A stretch of DNA of 64,000 bases from Phytopythium helicoides (GCA_024867545.1 JANFNE010000001.1:1488001-1552000), one strand, 5' to 3'; positions 1-10,522 are shown, numbered from the stretch's first letter. Notes: a model not told the origin generated them from the letters alone. Translations and numbers: made by a program.

Positions 1-27
1 GAGCCGCGGGGGCAGAAGCCGAAGTAG
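1..27 (+). CDS. Possible last codons of an upstream gene (partial)
   Basis: The first 27 bases read as eight codons followed by TAG (EPRGQKPK then stop), a basic hydrophilic tail that could end a plus-strand gene beginning before the window. Nothing else supports it, and the fragment is too short to identify. Confidence 0.15.
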   Translation, partial: EPRGQKPK

Positions 28-689
28 GCGCGAGCGTGAGCCGCAGCGGAACGGAATGGCAGGCAGCCTGTCTTCCCCGGCAACTCGGGCATCACCAGGG
101 ACATCCCACGTGGAGTCACGATCAGACGGCGGCGAGGACTGGCGGCCACGTCTCGAGGAGCTCCGCGGCGGGGTTTTGGCCAATCGGAGGACGGAAACCA
201 GAGGAAACGACCGGTTTCCGCCAATCGGACGAGGTCAATTGAGCGCCGACAAGGGAGACGGGCGCCGGCTGCACCCTCTCGCCCCGCGCGGAAATCAAGG
301 TGTACGCGCGCGTGATTGGCTGAAAAGAAGGATCCATCAGAAGGTACGGTACAAACTTGATCACTCCGATACAAAACGTAGTGATCGTCTGTCGGACCCA
401 TTGCCATACTCGACCCAAGTCATCTGGCTACGGTACCCACCAAATCCCTTTTTTCAGGTCATAGCCATAACGTTCGCGTTTTCTTTCAATAAATGGACCA
501 AGCAAGCTTGGCAGGCTGCGGCTGCAACTTCCGGTTGACCCGCTGGAGCGGCCGAGCGTCCGGTGCAGCACGAGCCGCGATCGATGCTGGCCAGCGGCAA
601 AAAAAAAGGAGTCGACGGCATCCTGCACCAGCCTCTAACGACAAACACGACCGAGGTCCGCGGCGGCAAGGCAAGACCGCGAGCACTGA
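28..689. other. Intergenic region with CCAAT-type boxes
   Basis: No convincing gene was found. The sequence has two direct CCAATCGGA boxes (near 180 and 220) and an opposing GATTGGCT (near 315), a promoter-like arrangement. Bases 600-690 are the 3' flank of the Rab18-like gene on the minus strand. Open frames here lack family signals and look like chance. Confidence 0.4.
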
Positions 690-1656
690 CTAACAGCACC
701 CGCCGCTGCCAGTCTTCTCGGCCTTGGCATCCAATTTCCGGCCACGAGTGCGAGGCGCCGTGTTCGACAGCAGGGCCGGGTTCTCGAGGATCTGCACACA
801 TTCGCACGCGCAGGTTTAATTTCCGGCGGCTCGATCCAGACCTGCGACCAAGTTCCACCCACCTTTTGCACTACTTCGTTGAAAACTTGCTGGATGCCGA
901 TCTTGGTCTTGGCGCTGCTCTCGACGAACAGCATGCCCTTCGACCGAGCCCAGTCTTCGGCTTCGCGGCGGCTCACCACACGCTCCTGTTTTCAGCGTTG
1001 CAGTTCAGCGAGAGCAGTCACCGGAAACACACGCAACTCGACGCAAACGAACCTTGTCGATCTTGTTGCCGACCAGCAGCTTGACGACATCGCGACCGCC
1101 GGCGGGGCTGTATACCTCGACCTCCTGGAGCCAGAGGTCGAGGTTCTCGAACGTGTCCCGGCGAGCGACATCATACACTAAAGGCGTCAACAACAACTCT
1201 GTGTCAGCAACTGCATCCTGCCGTCGGCGGGGAAGCCGCCAGGAACGCCGGCACGCACCCAGCACGATGCCCTGCGCGCCTCTGTAGTACGAGCTCGTGA
1301 GCGTCCGGAAGCGCTCCTGGCCAGCCGTGTCCCAAATCGTCATCTTGATCTTCTTGCCGTCGACCTGCATCATCTTGACCTTGAAATCCACACCTGGAGA
1401 CCGTGCGTCGTGAGCAGAAGAGTCCAGGGCGATGCGCCATCTCCGAGCCTCTCCCCCGTACCGATCGTGCTCTGCAGATTGTCGTCAAAGGTATCGTCCG
1501 TGAAGCGCAGCAGCATGCTGCGCCGCCGCACCCACCGCCTCGTCAGCCTCGCCCTCGCGCCGCCCACACGCGCCAAATCGCCAGCACCAACCTGCTCTTG
1601 CCGACGCCAGCGTCGCCAATCAGCAGCAGCTTGAACAGGTGATCGTATCCGTCCAT
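690..1656 (-). CDS. RAB18: Rab18-like small GTPase, six exons
   Basis: This is a membrane-traffic GTPase; Rab18 acts at the ER and on lipid droplets. The spliced protein starts [14 protein letters not shown] and has the P-loop GDAGVGKSS, a switch I ending in TIGVDF, the WDTAGQERF switch II, NKIDK for guanine recognition, and an SAK motif (ESSAK). It ends GGCC-stop, a double-cysteine prenylation tail, so the protein is full length. [14 protein letters not shown] resembles Rab18/RabC more than other Rabs. The five introns are short. Donors that restore the frame include GTTGGTG, GTACGG, GTGCGTG, GTTCGT and GTGGGTGG. The start is the ATG just before the P-loop, as usual for Rabs. Family assignment is strong; the subfamily is an inference from motif wording. 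Confidence 0.85.
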
Positions 1657-2188
1657 GGCGCTGCTGCATCGCCCCAAGCGTCAGAAAACCTGCTGCGACC
1701 CGTCGACGCCGCCAGCGCGCGAAACGCACCCGGTTCTTCACCTCTGGAGCCCGCGGAGACGCGCGCGGGGGGAGCGAGGGGAGCGCGACGCGCCAGTCGG
1801 AGGCGCCGAGCGGAGCAGGGAGAGCGCGCGTTCGCGCCGTCGCCGTCGCCTTCTCGGCCGCTTTTCTCTCGGACCCGCTCGCCGTGTGTGTTGTTGACGG
1901 GGCAGCCGTGGCCGACGAAAGCACCTCGCGAGGTTTTTTTATTCGGACTGGTACGCGGGAGGATACAGCGTACGGAGGGCTGCGTGGGTGGGTTGGTAGA
2001 TGTGGAGGCGAGCGTCGGTGGTGGTGGTGGTGCTGCTGCTGCTGCTGCATGAGGGTCGAGGCGACGTGTTTGGGATTAGTTATAGACAGATAGGAAAGGC
2101 TGGCGAGACCCCCCAACAAGTGGCTCTGATACGTCACGCATGGAGAACGAGGAGGTCGCTGTGTTCATGGCACCACTTCAAATTAAGA

Positions 2189-2831
2189 CTACTGCTGCTT
2201 GGGCTGCTGCGCGAGGCGGAAGAGCTCCGCGACCTTCTTCATGATGAGATCATAGGTCTCGGACGAACGGTCCTTCAGTCCGATAGCCGCCAGCACGGGC
2301 AGTCCGAGCGGGGCGCTGCCGCAGCAATCCCAGTGAGTCTCACTCGATATCGCTTCAACAACAATCACAAGCCTCATCAACAATAACTCAAGCATAGAAC
2401 CCACCCAAAGTGCTCGAGGAGCTGCCGCGCGTACACGAGCAGCAGCGGGTCGTCCCGCCTCCCGAGCCGCACGTGGATGTCAGGCTGCAGCTTGCCGCTG
2501 ATCGAGTCCTTGTGGAACGCCTCCAGCTGGCTCAGACCCTCCGTCAGCACCGACATCAACAACTGCAAAGCCACACGAAAGCGTACGACGGTGCCAAAGG
2601 TTCCGAGCTGCGTCACAACAATAAACACGCGGTCCACAAAGATCGACACGGCGATGTCCGTCGGCACGCCGTTGATGACCTGCAGTTAACGCGTTCGTCA
2701 GCCCGCTGACGCCCAGGCGAACCCTCGCGCGTCTTCCTCCGCTGCCTCTTAGTACGTTGCTACTAGATCCACGGACCGCTCACCTCTTGTGCGTTCCTGG
2801 TGCGCAGCTCAGCGGTCGCTTCGTCAGCCAT
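2189..2831 (-). CDS. PSMG3: Proteasome assembly chaperone 3-like (PAC3), four exons
   Basis: This is a small chaperone that, in known systems, works with PAC4 to assemble the 20S proteasome alpha ring. The spliced reading is MADEATAELRTRNAQE, then VINGVPTDIAVSIFVDRV, IVVTQLGTFGTV, HVRLGRRDDPLLLVYARQL and LPVLAAIGLKDRSSETYD. The order and wording follow the PSMG3 pattern (GVPT..., VVTQ.GK.GT, LG.D.P...V.A..L, L..A..LKD.S), and the length of about 135-145 aa fits the family. The first exon ends at a GTGAGC donor. The second junction uses GTACGC/TTGCAG, and the third uses GTGGGT with an acceptor after CTGCGGCAG. The start ATG sits in CCACCATGG, a good context. The stop follows a QQPKQQ tail. Confidence 0.75.
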
Positions 2832-3187
2832 GGTGGTCAAGGTTTCCTGGCTGCCATTTTTTTCAAGGCACCAATCGAGATGATGTGGGCCACATCGTAT
2901 AGGCGATATTGGTTGTCAAGGCTGCAGCAAACAAACTTTTCAAGATCATGTTGGCTGCACAGTTTATGGCAATGTTCAAGTGGAAATGGCTGGGAAAAGC
3001 TCGCGCTCACACGCCTCCACATCGACATGAGGGTGAAGAAAGAAAAGCAACTTGTCCATGACAAGTGAAATGACATTTTTCAAAACCGTCGATGTCCGCT
3101 ACAATCTGAAACATCGCCAAGCAACGATGACCAAGAAAGATCTGCGAGCAAACAACGCGAACAAGTCGAAGAGATCTCATGGTCCTC
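2832..3187. other. Intergenic, no gene seen
   Basis: This stretch lies between the promoter of the PSMG3-like gene and the 3' end of the P450. It is more AT-rich than the flanking genes. The open frames (for example 2837-3076 minus) show no family motif or splice support. Confidence 0.4.
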
Positions 3188-4780
3188 CTAGACGTGTCTC
3201 GGCGCGAGCACGGCGTACAGCCCGTTCTTCATAGGCATCGTCAGCGACAGCGCGTACGTCACCTGCTCGGGATTCACCACGGTCAGGTGGAACTTGCTCA
3301 GAACGCTCGCGGCCACGACCTTCATCTCCATCAGTGCCAGGTTCTTGCCCAAGCACGTGCGCGGACCGGCGTTGAAGGCCACGAACTTGCTGGCGGGCTC
3401 AGCCTTGAAGTGGCCGGTCTTTGCGTCGATCCAGCGCTCGGGCTTGAACTCGGCGGCATCCTCACCCCAAACGTACTTCAAGCGGCCGATCGAGTAGAAC
3501 GAAATGCCCACGATTTCACCCTCGCGGATGAACGTGCCATCCGACAGTACCGTGTCCTTGGCGGTCTTTTTGTTCGCCATTGGCACTGACGGATACAGAC
3601 GCAGCGTTTCGTGGAGCACGGCATTGAGGTAGACGAGCTCCGCGACATCTTCCATTGAAGGAGGCTTGTGATCTTGCATCAGCTGTGGAAGCTTCTGACG
3701 GATTTCCTCGAGGATTTTTCGCTCGATTTCGGGGCGTTGGGACACCAAGAAGAAGAACCACGACAGCGCTTGCGCAGTGGTGTCACGTCCGGCAATGATG
3801 AAGTTCACGACAATGTCTCGACGGTAGACAGGGTCGAACTCCGACGGGACGGCAGCCGAGTTCTCCCCCGTGGGGTCCGTGCCGATTGTGTCCAGAAACA
3901 GCGAGACGATGTCTTTGCCCTGGTTTGCTGCCTGGATACCGCTATGACGACGCTGGAGCGAGTCCTTGACGATGCTGAGCACCGTCGAGTCGATGACTTC
4001 AATGTGGCGCCTTAACTCGCTCTCAATACCGATATCGAGCCACCTCTCGAGCTTCCACAAGAAGCGAGGGCGCCTGAAGCGAAAAAACAGGACTCGCTGC
4101 GCTCCATCAAACGCCGCCTGGAAAGGGTGTTCTTCCTCGGTGTCGAGGCAATTCATCTCGGTGCCGAACCCGATCTCGGCAAACGCCTCCAAGGTAAATC
4201 GGTTGAGCAACTTGAATAGATCCAGCGGCACTCCCTCTGGCTGCCTCTCCATGATTCGGAGCAGCGTCGTCGTGTGTTTCTGGATGCACTCGCTCATGCT
4301 TTCGCGCAACGCACGCAGCGTGAACAGTCGACTCGCAGTCTTGCGCTGGTGCACCCACTTGTCATGATCGACAGCGAAGATGCCGTAGCCAAGCACGTCT
4401 CGGACGTTGCCATTAAAGTTCGTTCCCTTGGGGAACGCGTCGAATTGGTTCTTGAACACGTCCTCGATCGCTTGCGGTGTTGTCACGAAGATCATTCCAG
4501 GTTGTCCGAGCAGGTGCAAGGCGAACGGGTCGCCGTTGTATTTCTCGCAGAGCTCGGTGATCCATTCGCGGAAGCGGGGGAGGTTCCTCTTTAGAGCTAA
4601 CGTGTTGCCGAGAATCGGCAGCGTGTTCGGGAGCTGATGGATTTTGCGGTACGGCTTGACGGTGCCGTCGCTGTCTACATACTCCTTCTTGGGCCGGTTC
4701 GCGACCGCGGAGATGGCGTAGCTGACCAGGAGGACGCTCGCCAGAGCAACCGCGCTGACGCTGAGCAGGTTTCGCTCCAT
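3188..4780 (-). CDS. Cytochrome P450 monooxygenase, membrane-anchored
   Basis: This is a heme-thiolate monooxygenase, probably ER-bound and acting on a lipid or sterol-like substrate. It is intronless and about 530 aa from the chosen start. An N-terminal anchor (LLSVSAVALASVLLVSYAIS) comes first, then the proline-rich hinge and LPILGN. The I-helix oxygen-activation motif AGRDTTAQ lies near residue 330, the K-helix ExxR appears as ETLR, and PERW follows. The heme loop FNAGPRTCLG, with the ligand cysteine, lies near residue 475. All core motifs are intact. The arrangement resembles the CYP86/CYP4-like fatty-acid hydroxylase side of the superfamily and the CYP5000-series oomycete P450s; substrate is inferred only from that. 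An in-frame ATG at 4879 would add 33 residues, but the start at 4780 puts the anchor at the N-terminus. Confidence 0.9.
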   Translation of the reverse strand: MERNLLSVSAVALASVLLVSYAISAVANRPKKEYVDSDGTVKPYRKIHQLPNTLPILGNTLALKRNLPRFREWITELCEKYNGDPFALHLLGQPGMIFVTTPQAIEDVFKNQFDAFPKGTNFNGNVRDVLGYGIFAVDHDKWVHQRKTASRLFTLRALRESMSECIQKHTTTLLRIMERQPEGVPLDLFKLLNRFTLEAFAEIGFGTEMNCLDTEEEHPFQAAFDGAQRVLFFRFRRPRFLWKLERWLDIGIESELRRHIEVIDSTVLSIVKDSLQRRHSGIQAANQGKDIVSLFLDTIGTDPTGENSAAVPSEFDPVYRRDIVVNFIIAGRDTTAQALSWFFFLVSQRPEIERKILEEIRQKLPQLMQDHKPPSMEDVAELVYLNAVLHETLRLYPSVPMANKKTAKDTVLSDGTFIREGEIVGISFYSIGRLKYVWGEDAAEFKPERWIDAKTGHFKAEPASKFVAFNAGPRTCLGKNLALMEMKVVAASVLSKFHLTVVNPEQVTYALSLTMPMKNGLYAVLAPRHV

Positions 4781-4899
4781 ATCTCGCCGAACTCGAGCAG
4801 CGCCGACGTGATCTGGTTGTAGCGCGGCTGATCTAGCTGTGCGGGGCGGGCGGGTGAGTGAGTCGAGAAGTGAATCCATCAGACATCGAAGGTGTGGTA

Positions 4900-5433
4900 C
4901 CTCCCACCCAGGTGCAGACTAATCTCCGCCTCTTGGAGCTCAAGATCCTGCTGAACGTAGTATCTCGCTACAACGAGCATGGCGAGGTGAAAGGCATGGT
5001 GGGTATCGGCCAAGATATCACGGAGCGCATTGCGCAAGAGCAGGAGTACACGCGTTTGATTGACACGGCGAACGCGCCGATCTTTGGTGTCGACTCTGAT
5101 GGCCGCGTGAACATTTGGAACCGGAAGGCCGCCGATATCATGCAGTACAGCAACGACGAGGTGCTCAGTAAGGATCTGGTGGAGGAGCTCATCACGGAGG
5201 ACTACCGAGAAGCTGTGGGGTTTGTGCTGAACAAGGCGCTGCGCAGTGTTGAGACGGCGAACTTTGAGTTCCCATTGATCACGAAGGCTGGCCGTCGCGT
5301 GGAAATTCTGTTGAATGCGACGCCTCGGTACAACTAGCACGGCAAGGTGATTGGCATGGTGGGTATCGGCCAGGATATCACGGACCGCATTGCGCAGGAT
5401 CAAGAGCACCTGCGCCTGGTCGACACAGCCTAG
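4900..5433 (+). pseudogene. Broken PAS-repeat gene fragment
   Basis: The reading frame encodes a complete PAS-like unit (YTRLIDTANAPIFGVDSDG, VNIWNRKAADIMQYS, and a NFEFPLITKAGRR-type strand) flanked by two copies of the linker MVGIGQDITxRIAQ. Oomycete genomes carry very long proteins made of such PAS units. Here the frame has no clear start or signalling-output domain, and two in-frame TAG codons (5335-5337 and 5431-5433) stop it. The first TAG replaces GAG of the otherwise matching upstream repeat (RYNEHGEV versus RYN-stop-HGKV), so it looks like one base change. The fragment starts within about 130 bases of the P450 start on the other strand. I read it as a dead remnant of a larger PAS array. 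Confidence 0.7.
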
Positions 5434-6157
5434 CCACATATTTTAGCTGTGGCATTCGCATCCCGCGTTTCGATGCGGGTGCTAGATTGGAGCTGATTTC
5501 TCAAGATGTCTCCTTGTGCATCTGAACCTTGTGCCGTCAATGATCTCCAGCTTCGTGCGAGGGAGTTCACCCAGAAGCACGTAACGTGCGCTCTTTGTAG
5601 GCAGCAGCCAGCCTCCAGACGCTATCCTCGATAGACGCTTACCCTGGAGGAGGATCATTGAAGCTTGTCCCGCGACAAAGCAAGCCGCAGGTGCATCGAG
5701 ACTCCATCCCAAGCCTTCGGCGCTATTACTGGCACTCCAACCGCAAAGCGACTTTTCAAGATCGGGTCGAAGCTGTTCGAATTCGTGTGCTCCCGCGTCG
5801 AGCGGAGATCAACGGACCGTCATGGTCCGGAACTCGGATCTCCATCCCTCACCACGACGCTTTCACGCCTCGGAGCTACCGTAGGTTTCATCTGACGCAC
5901 GCCAGCTGCACAGGAAGCTCCTCCTCCGTGCTACAGCAATCGATGCATCATCACCAAACGAGCCACAAGCAGGCACGACAGAGAGCCTCCAAGCAGAGCC
6001 ACGGCCGATTCTCGTCTCGCCTCCATCATCGACGCGGTCGTCGCCTTTACAGCTCCATGCAAAAGCGACGCGAGTCTGTCGGCGCTTACCATGGTGATGA
6101 TGGAGTTCATCGCGAAACCACCAGAACGTTTGCGTGGGAGATTGTCAACAGTCGGTG
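5434..6157. other. Gene-poor interval with weak minus-strand coding traces
   Basis: No gene can be supported. On the minus strand two overlapping frames around 5480-5900 look faintly protein-like (for example WLLPTKSARYVLLGEL, and in another frame FAVGVPVIAPKAWDGVSM). Stops and frame changes break them, so an old pseudogene or transposon remnant is possible. A plus-strand open frame at 5658-6161 has low-complexity composition and no motif. Confidence 0.3.
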
Positions 6158-6192
6158 GTGATTGGCTGGCGCATTAAAATCCAGCCAATCAC
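6158..6192. promoter_or_regulatory. Inverted CCAAT-box hairpin upstream of the 6374 gene
   Basis: A perfect 12-bp inverted repeat (GTGATTGGCTGG at 6158-6169, CCAGCCAATCAC at 6181-6192) with an 11-nt spacer carries one CCAAT box on each strand. It lies about 180 bp before the next start codon. A divergent CCAAT promoter element is likely, but no function is shown. Confidence 0.45.
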
Positions 6193-6373
6193 GCGCACCT
6201 GATCACGGTCGTCGGTGTTGAAGTTGAAGAAAGAAGGTTTTTGTTTTGATACGGGGTGGTCCATCAGGCTCCCCGCGGCGGCGAAACATTTGGAGATCAC
6301 TTCGCGATTTTCCAGCGCGAACACAAGCCAACCCAAGCCCAGCTCTCAAGCCCAGCTCTCAAATCCAGCGCCC

Positions 6374-6715
6374 ATGTCCAAGTACAGCTCGGTCGACAGC
6401 AACGGTGAGTGAGATCTCGTGGCGACGTGTTTCGAGCGGAATTCGTTGGCTCACGGTGTTGTTTGACAAGCAGACGCGTTCTCGCACCCAAGCAAGGCTG
6501 AGTGCCTGGAGCTGTTCCGCGCGCTCAAGAACAAGGACGAGTTGTCGCACTCGTGCCGCGAGATCATGGAGATGATCGCCGCCAAGGACAACGGCGTCAT
6601 GGAGAACGACCCGCTCAATACGCACGGCGGCCGCCGTACGCGCGGAGGTATCAGCCACGCGGCGCTCCAGCGACGCTTCACGGGCAAGATGTCGGGCGTC
6701 AGCCTCTCGAGCTGA
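6374..6715 (+). CDS. Small unknown protein, two exons, 90 aa
   Basis: I do not recognise this gene. Exon 1 (6374-6404) encodes MSKYSSVDSN and ends at a GTGAGT donor. Exon 2 starts at 6474 after a CAG acceptor and joins in frame. The protein is hydrophilic, with an acidic/basic helical stretch (CLELFRALKNKDELSH, EIMEMIAAKD) and a Gly/Arg-rich tail (GGRRTRGGISHAALQRRF) ending SGVSLSS. There is no signal peptide or membrane segment. Both splice sites are good, the frame closes cleanly, and a CCAAT promoter element lies upstream, so I treat it as real. It may be a small nuclear or RNA-associated protein because of the RGG-like part, but that is only a guess. Confidence 0.6.
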
Positions 6716-6924
6716 GCGGTTCATGTCGATCATCTTCCAGCTGTTCAATGTGTTGTCGGTAAAAACGCCGTAAGCCTATACAATAGCATCTCGTTGGCGC
6801 ACATTTTTTTGTGTTTGTGTTTCTTTTCGACACATTTTTGATGCATCTCAACACATTTTTGTGCATTTATGACACAATTTTGTGCCCAGTCTTCAGCTGC
6901 CAATCAACAACAGCAACAGCCATC

Positions 6925-8792
6925 ATGGAGCTGCTGCTGCGCCGCGCGGTCGGTGGCGCCGCGCTCCACGGCGCTCCGGGGCGCGCGCGACTGCTGCTGG
7001 CGGCCTCGTACCGTACCAAGCGCAACCAGGCGAAGCGCGCGGCCGCGATGGGGCTGCCGCCGCCGCAGGAGGACAGGAAGCCCAAGGGCAAAGCGCCCGC
7101 GAAGAAGGCCAAGGGCCAGCGCGACGTCAAGCGCGCGGCGCCAGAGCCAGCCGAGCACCGCCCGAGCCTGCAGGAGATCGAGGAGGAGTGGAGCGCCATG
7201 CGCGCGCGCACGACCATCGTCCCTCCGCCCGTGCTGCCGCTGCGCACGCGCAAAGAGATCGAGAACACCAAGCGCATGCGCCGCCTGGGACTGCTCCCCG
7301 AGGACGCCGACGGCGAGTGGGAGGGCTACGCCGAGACCAAGGATAGACCCGAGCTGCACAGGCAACAGCGAAGCAAGCAGCAGCAGCATCCGCTGAACTT
7401 CCAGAGCGAGAAATCGTCGAATGGACGGTTCCCGACGCGCCGCCCCGTGGCCGAGAAGGACAAGCAGTTCACCAACATGCAGTCAGCGCCCGAAGAAGTG
7501 GTCGAGCGCGAGTACCTCATGCCCGATGAGCCAGAGAATCCAAAGGCGCTGGATATCGCCGTGATTGGACGTCCGAACGCTGGCAAGTCATCCATCATGA
7601 ACGGGGTCCTCGATGTGACGGTGAGTACCATGGACTGTCAGATGTTAGCATCATGGCTTGATCTAACGCTGGTGCCCAGGTCTCGGCAGTGTCGGCCAAG
7701 TACAACACCACGCGGGATCGTGTGTTGGGCATCTACACGAAGAAGGACACGCAGATCACATTCTACGATACACCGGGTCTGATCAAGCCAAAGTGCGTTC
7801 AAAGCCATGTTAACCGTTGTATAGGGCAGTGCGCTAACACTTTCATCGCTGGGTGATACAGGGAGAGTCACGAGTACGTCCGATCGCTGGTTACCACCGC
7901 TGCGGAGACTGTTGAAAGTGTGGACATGTCCATGCTGGTTGTCGATGCAGTCAAACGCCTCGACGACGACGCGTTTGAAGCCATGGAGAAGGTCATCACA
8001 ACGTCAGCGCAAGTGTCGTCGCCTATCATGCTTGTCATGAACAAGTTCGACCTCGTGGGTGAACGCGAGGAGATCAACATGAACCTGAAAATCAAGGACA
8101 TTTCCCAGATGATTGAAGAGATCTATGCTCGCCACTACGATGCCGACGAGGCGTCGCTGGAGCTCGATCCGCTAGCATACATTGGTGACAACGCACTGAA
8201 GGTGTCGGCACTGAAGGGCTACGGCATGAAGCGTCTGAAGAAGACGTTGGTGTCTCTCGCTGTCGATCGCCCATGGTGCGTACAATTGCTGTTTTGATAT
8301 TTCTAGTACCCAACTCAAACGTGTTTGTGGCTTTGTTTGGTGCAGGAACTACCACTCCTCCATGAAGTCGGATCAATCTGATCTGGACATGGTGACCGAG
8401 ATCATCCGCGAAAAGCTCTTCCGCCGCTTCAACAAGGAGCTGCCGTATAGCTTTGAACAAGAAAATGTGTACGCGGTGCCTTGTTGTGCTGTTCTACACG
8501 AGGCGGTTCCTGACGCTTCGCATTTGTATGCAGTGGCTGGACAAAGTTCAAGGACAAGAGCATCCGAATCGACCAGGACATCTTTGTACGTGCATGTTGT
8601 GCAGCATCCACCCCATTCCTACGAGGCTAATCAGTTTCACGCCCACAGGTTCCAGCAGCACGAGTCCGCAAGATGGTCGTCGGGCACAACGGCGACACAA
8701 TCCGCTCGGTCGGCATCTCGGCTCGCGAGGAGATCGAGGAGCTACTCAAGCGCCCCGTGCACCTCTACCTGAATGTCCGCGTGCGGTCGTAG
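6925..8792 (+). CDS. ERAL1: Era-type GTPase with KH domain, probably mitochondrial, six exons
   Basis: Era GTPases bind small-subunit rRNA near its 3' end and help assemble the 30S-type subunit; the eukaryotic form works in mitochondria. The start at 6925 gives a hydrophobic, Arg-rich leader (MELLLRRAVGG...RTKRNQAKR) like a mitochondrial targeting sequence. A long charged extension of about 200 residues follows. The G domain has IGRPNAGKSSIMN (G1), a TTRD switch, YDTPGLI (G3) and MNKFDLVG (G4), and the sequence ends in a KH RNA-binding domain (VRKMVVGHNGDTIRSVG, LYLNVRVRS). Five short introns restore the frame; donors are GTGAGT, GTGCGT (twice), GTACGC and GTACGT. The pre-GTPase extension is long for the family. 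Confidence 0.9.
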
Positions 8793-8928
8793 GAGGAGCC
8801 TCCGTAGAATCCCATCAATGACCACTTCAACATGATCTCGCGGTCGCTCGCTCGCTGTGTACCACACCATCTCCGTTCACCATAAATTTTCTGGAAGCGC
8901 CTCGCGAAGCCATTTCCGATCCGTCGCC

Positions 8929-10285
8929 ATGGAGTTCAAGCACGAGGGCAACGCGCTGTTCGTGGACGAAGCCTACGCCGAGGCGGCTGCCGCCTACGCG
9001 CGTGCGCTTGAGGCGCAGCCGAGTGACGCAGACGCGCTGTCCAAGCGCGCGGCGGCGCTGCTCAAGCTCAACCGGCTGGAGGAGGCGGCGGCCGACGCCG
9101 ACCGCGCCGTGCAGCTGGACGCGGGGCTCTCGACGGCCTATCTGCGCAAGGGGTGCGGCTCACGGGTATGCGCGGTGGTCTGTGGCGAGGCACTGACGTG
9201 GGTGAGGTCGCAGCGTGGCGCTGTTTGAGCTGGAGCGGTTCCAGGAGGCCAAGGCGGCGTTCGTAGCCGGCAAGGCGACGGTCGACGCGACCGCAAACGA
9301 ATCGCTGCTCAAGCGTTTCCAGACGTGGATCCGCAAGTGCGACGCAGAGCTCGACAGTGGGTTGATGCTGCTGTCAAGAGTGCGTTGGGGCGTCGTTTGC
9401 TGAGGAGAGGTGTTCTGCGCTTGACAGGCGACGACGAGGCGGAGGTGGTGATCCCAGACGAGCCTGCACCGATCAAGGCGGCAACGGCCACCCCGCAGAG
9501 CAACCAGCTCGCCTCACCGCCCAAGCCGCAAGCTCCAGCTATTCGGTGGGTGAAAGCTGAGCGCTTTCAAACTATGTCCTCCTGCTTGATGCTCACTGCA
9601 TGCCGCGTGAATGGGCAGCCACGAGTGGTACCAGTCAGCGACGCACGTCACCGTCTCGATCCTGCAGAAGAAGCTCGCGCAGGATGAAGTTGAGGTGAAG
9701 ATGGAGCCCTCGCTGCTGCATGTTCGCGTGCGTGTGGGTGGCGAGTGGATCGAGGCGTTCAACAAGCGCCTATTCGACGAGATCGAGCCGAGCGAGTCGA
9801 CATGGAAGGTGTCTGGCGCCAAGGTCGAGGTCAAGCTCAAGAAGAAAGCTGGTGGTCACTGGGACAAGCTTGATGAGGCCGTTTACAAGACAGGAGCGCA
9901 AATTATCACGGGTCCCGCAGCAGTGTTCGAAGCGAAGCAGCAACCTGCACGCCCGTACGCGAGCAGCCGCGACTGGAACCAGATCGAGAAGGTGGTGGGC
10001 GAGGAGCTTGAGGCCGAGAAGCCCGAGGGCGAGGAGGCGCTACAGAAGCTCTTCCGTGATATCTACTCCAAGGCGGACGAGAGCACGCGCCGCGCCATGA
10101 ACAAGTCATTCGTACGTGGATTCTCTCGGATGGATGGTTGTCAAAGTTCTAACCTATGGCATGTGAACGTGCAGCAAACCTCGGGTGGCACGGTGCTGTC
10201 AACTAACTGGAAGGAGGTGGCCGAGAAGGACTACGAGCAGGAGCGTGTCGCGCCCGACGGCATGGAGTGGAAGAAGTGGGGCTGA
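8929..10285 (+). CDS. SGT1: SGT1-like co-chaperone (TPR-CS-SGS), five exons
   Basis: SGT1 links HSP90 to client complexes such as SCF ligases and kinetochore factors. The N-terminal part is a TPR array (MEFKHEGNALFVDEAYAEAA..., AYLRKGVALFELERFQEAK). A Ser/Pro-rich linker leads to a CS/p23-like domain beginning HEWYQSATHVTVSILQKKL and containing LLHVRVRVGGEWIE and STWKVSGAKVEVKLKK. The SGS region ends the protein (ASSRDWNQIEKVV, KLFRDIYSKADESTRRAMNKSF, GTVLSTNWKEV, APDGMEWKKWG), so all three hallmark domains are present in order. Four introns interrupt it. The donor that joins the TPR to the acidic linker is GTGGGTTG after CTCGACA. It lies 136 bp after the Era gene on the same strand. Confidence 0.93.
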
Positions 10286-10459
10286 CCGTCCAAGCCATGA
10301 ATGGCTCGGGGTACCCGGCATTGGCGCTACCACAAAAACCTCCATATCTACACTCACCCTTCTCAGCACAACGATCGACGCATTCACTCACTGAACCGGA
10401 AGGTAGAAAAGGAGATGTGAAACTAAATAAACCTCCGGTTACGGCAAGAAAGTTACGCA

Positions 10460-10522
10460 AGTACCGTGAATCGGACTCTTGAAGACACAGGGGTTGTCTT
10501 CAAGAGCGTATCTTACGGTACT
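10460..10522. repeat. Interrupted inverted repeat (28-nt arms)
   Basis: Arms at 10460-10487 and 10495-10522 pair at both ends: 8 bp outside (AGTACCGT) and 12 bp inside (CTCTTGAAGACA), with a mismatched middle and a 7-nt loop. It lies between the SGT1 stop and the Fanzor remnant. It could be an end of the mobile element or a transcript-end hairpin; no matching copy was found on the far side of the Fanzor gene. Confidence 0.6.

Noticed and set aside
1370..2137. 255-codon minus-strand frame with His and Gln runs upstream of the Rab18-like start
   Set aside because: It overlaps Rab18 exons in another frame, and its runs come from a CTG/CAC microsatellite near 2020-2050.
4781..4879. Longer P450 N-terminus from the ATG at 4879
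   Set aside because: It would place 33 hydrophilic residues before the membrane anchor, contrary to microsomal P450s; it is kept only as an alternative.
5658..6161. 167-codon plus-strand frame after the PAS fragment
   Set aside because: It is His/Arg/Ser-rich with no motif, splice or promoter support, and is likely chance.
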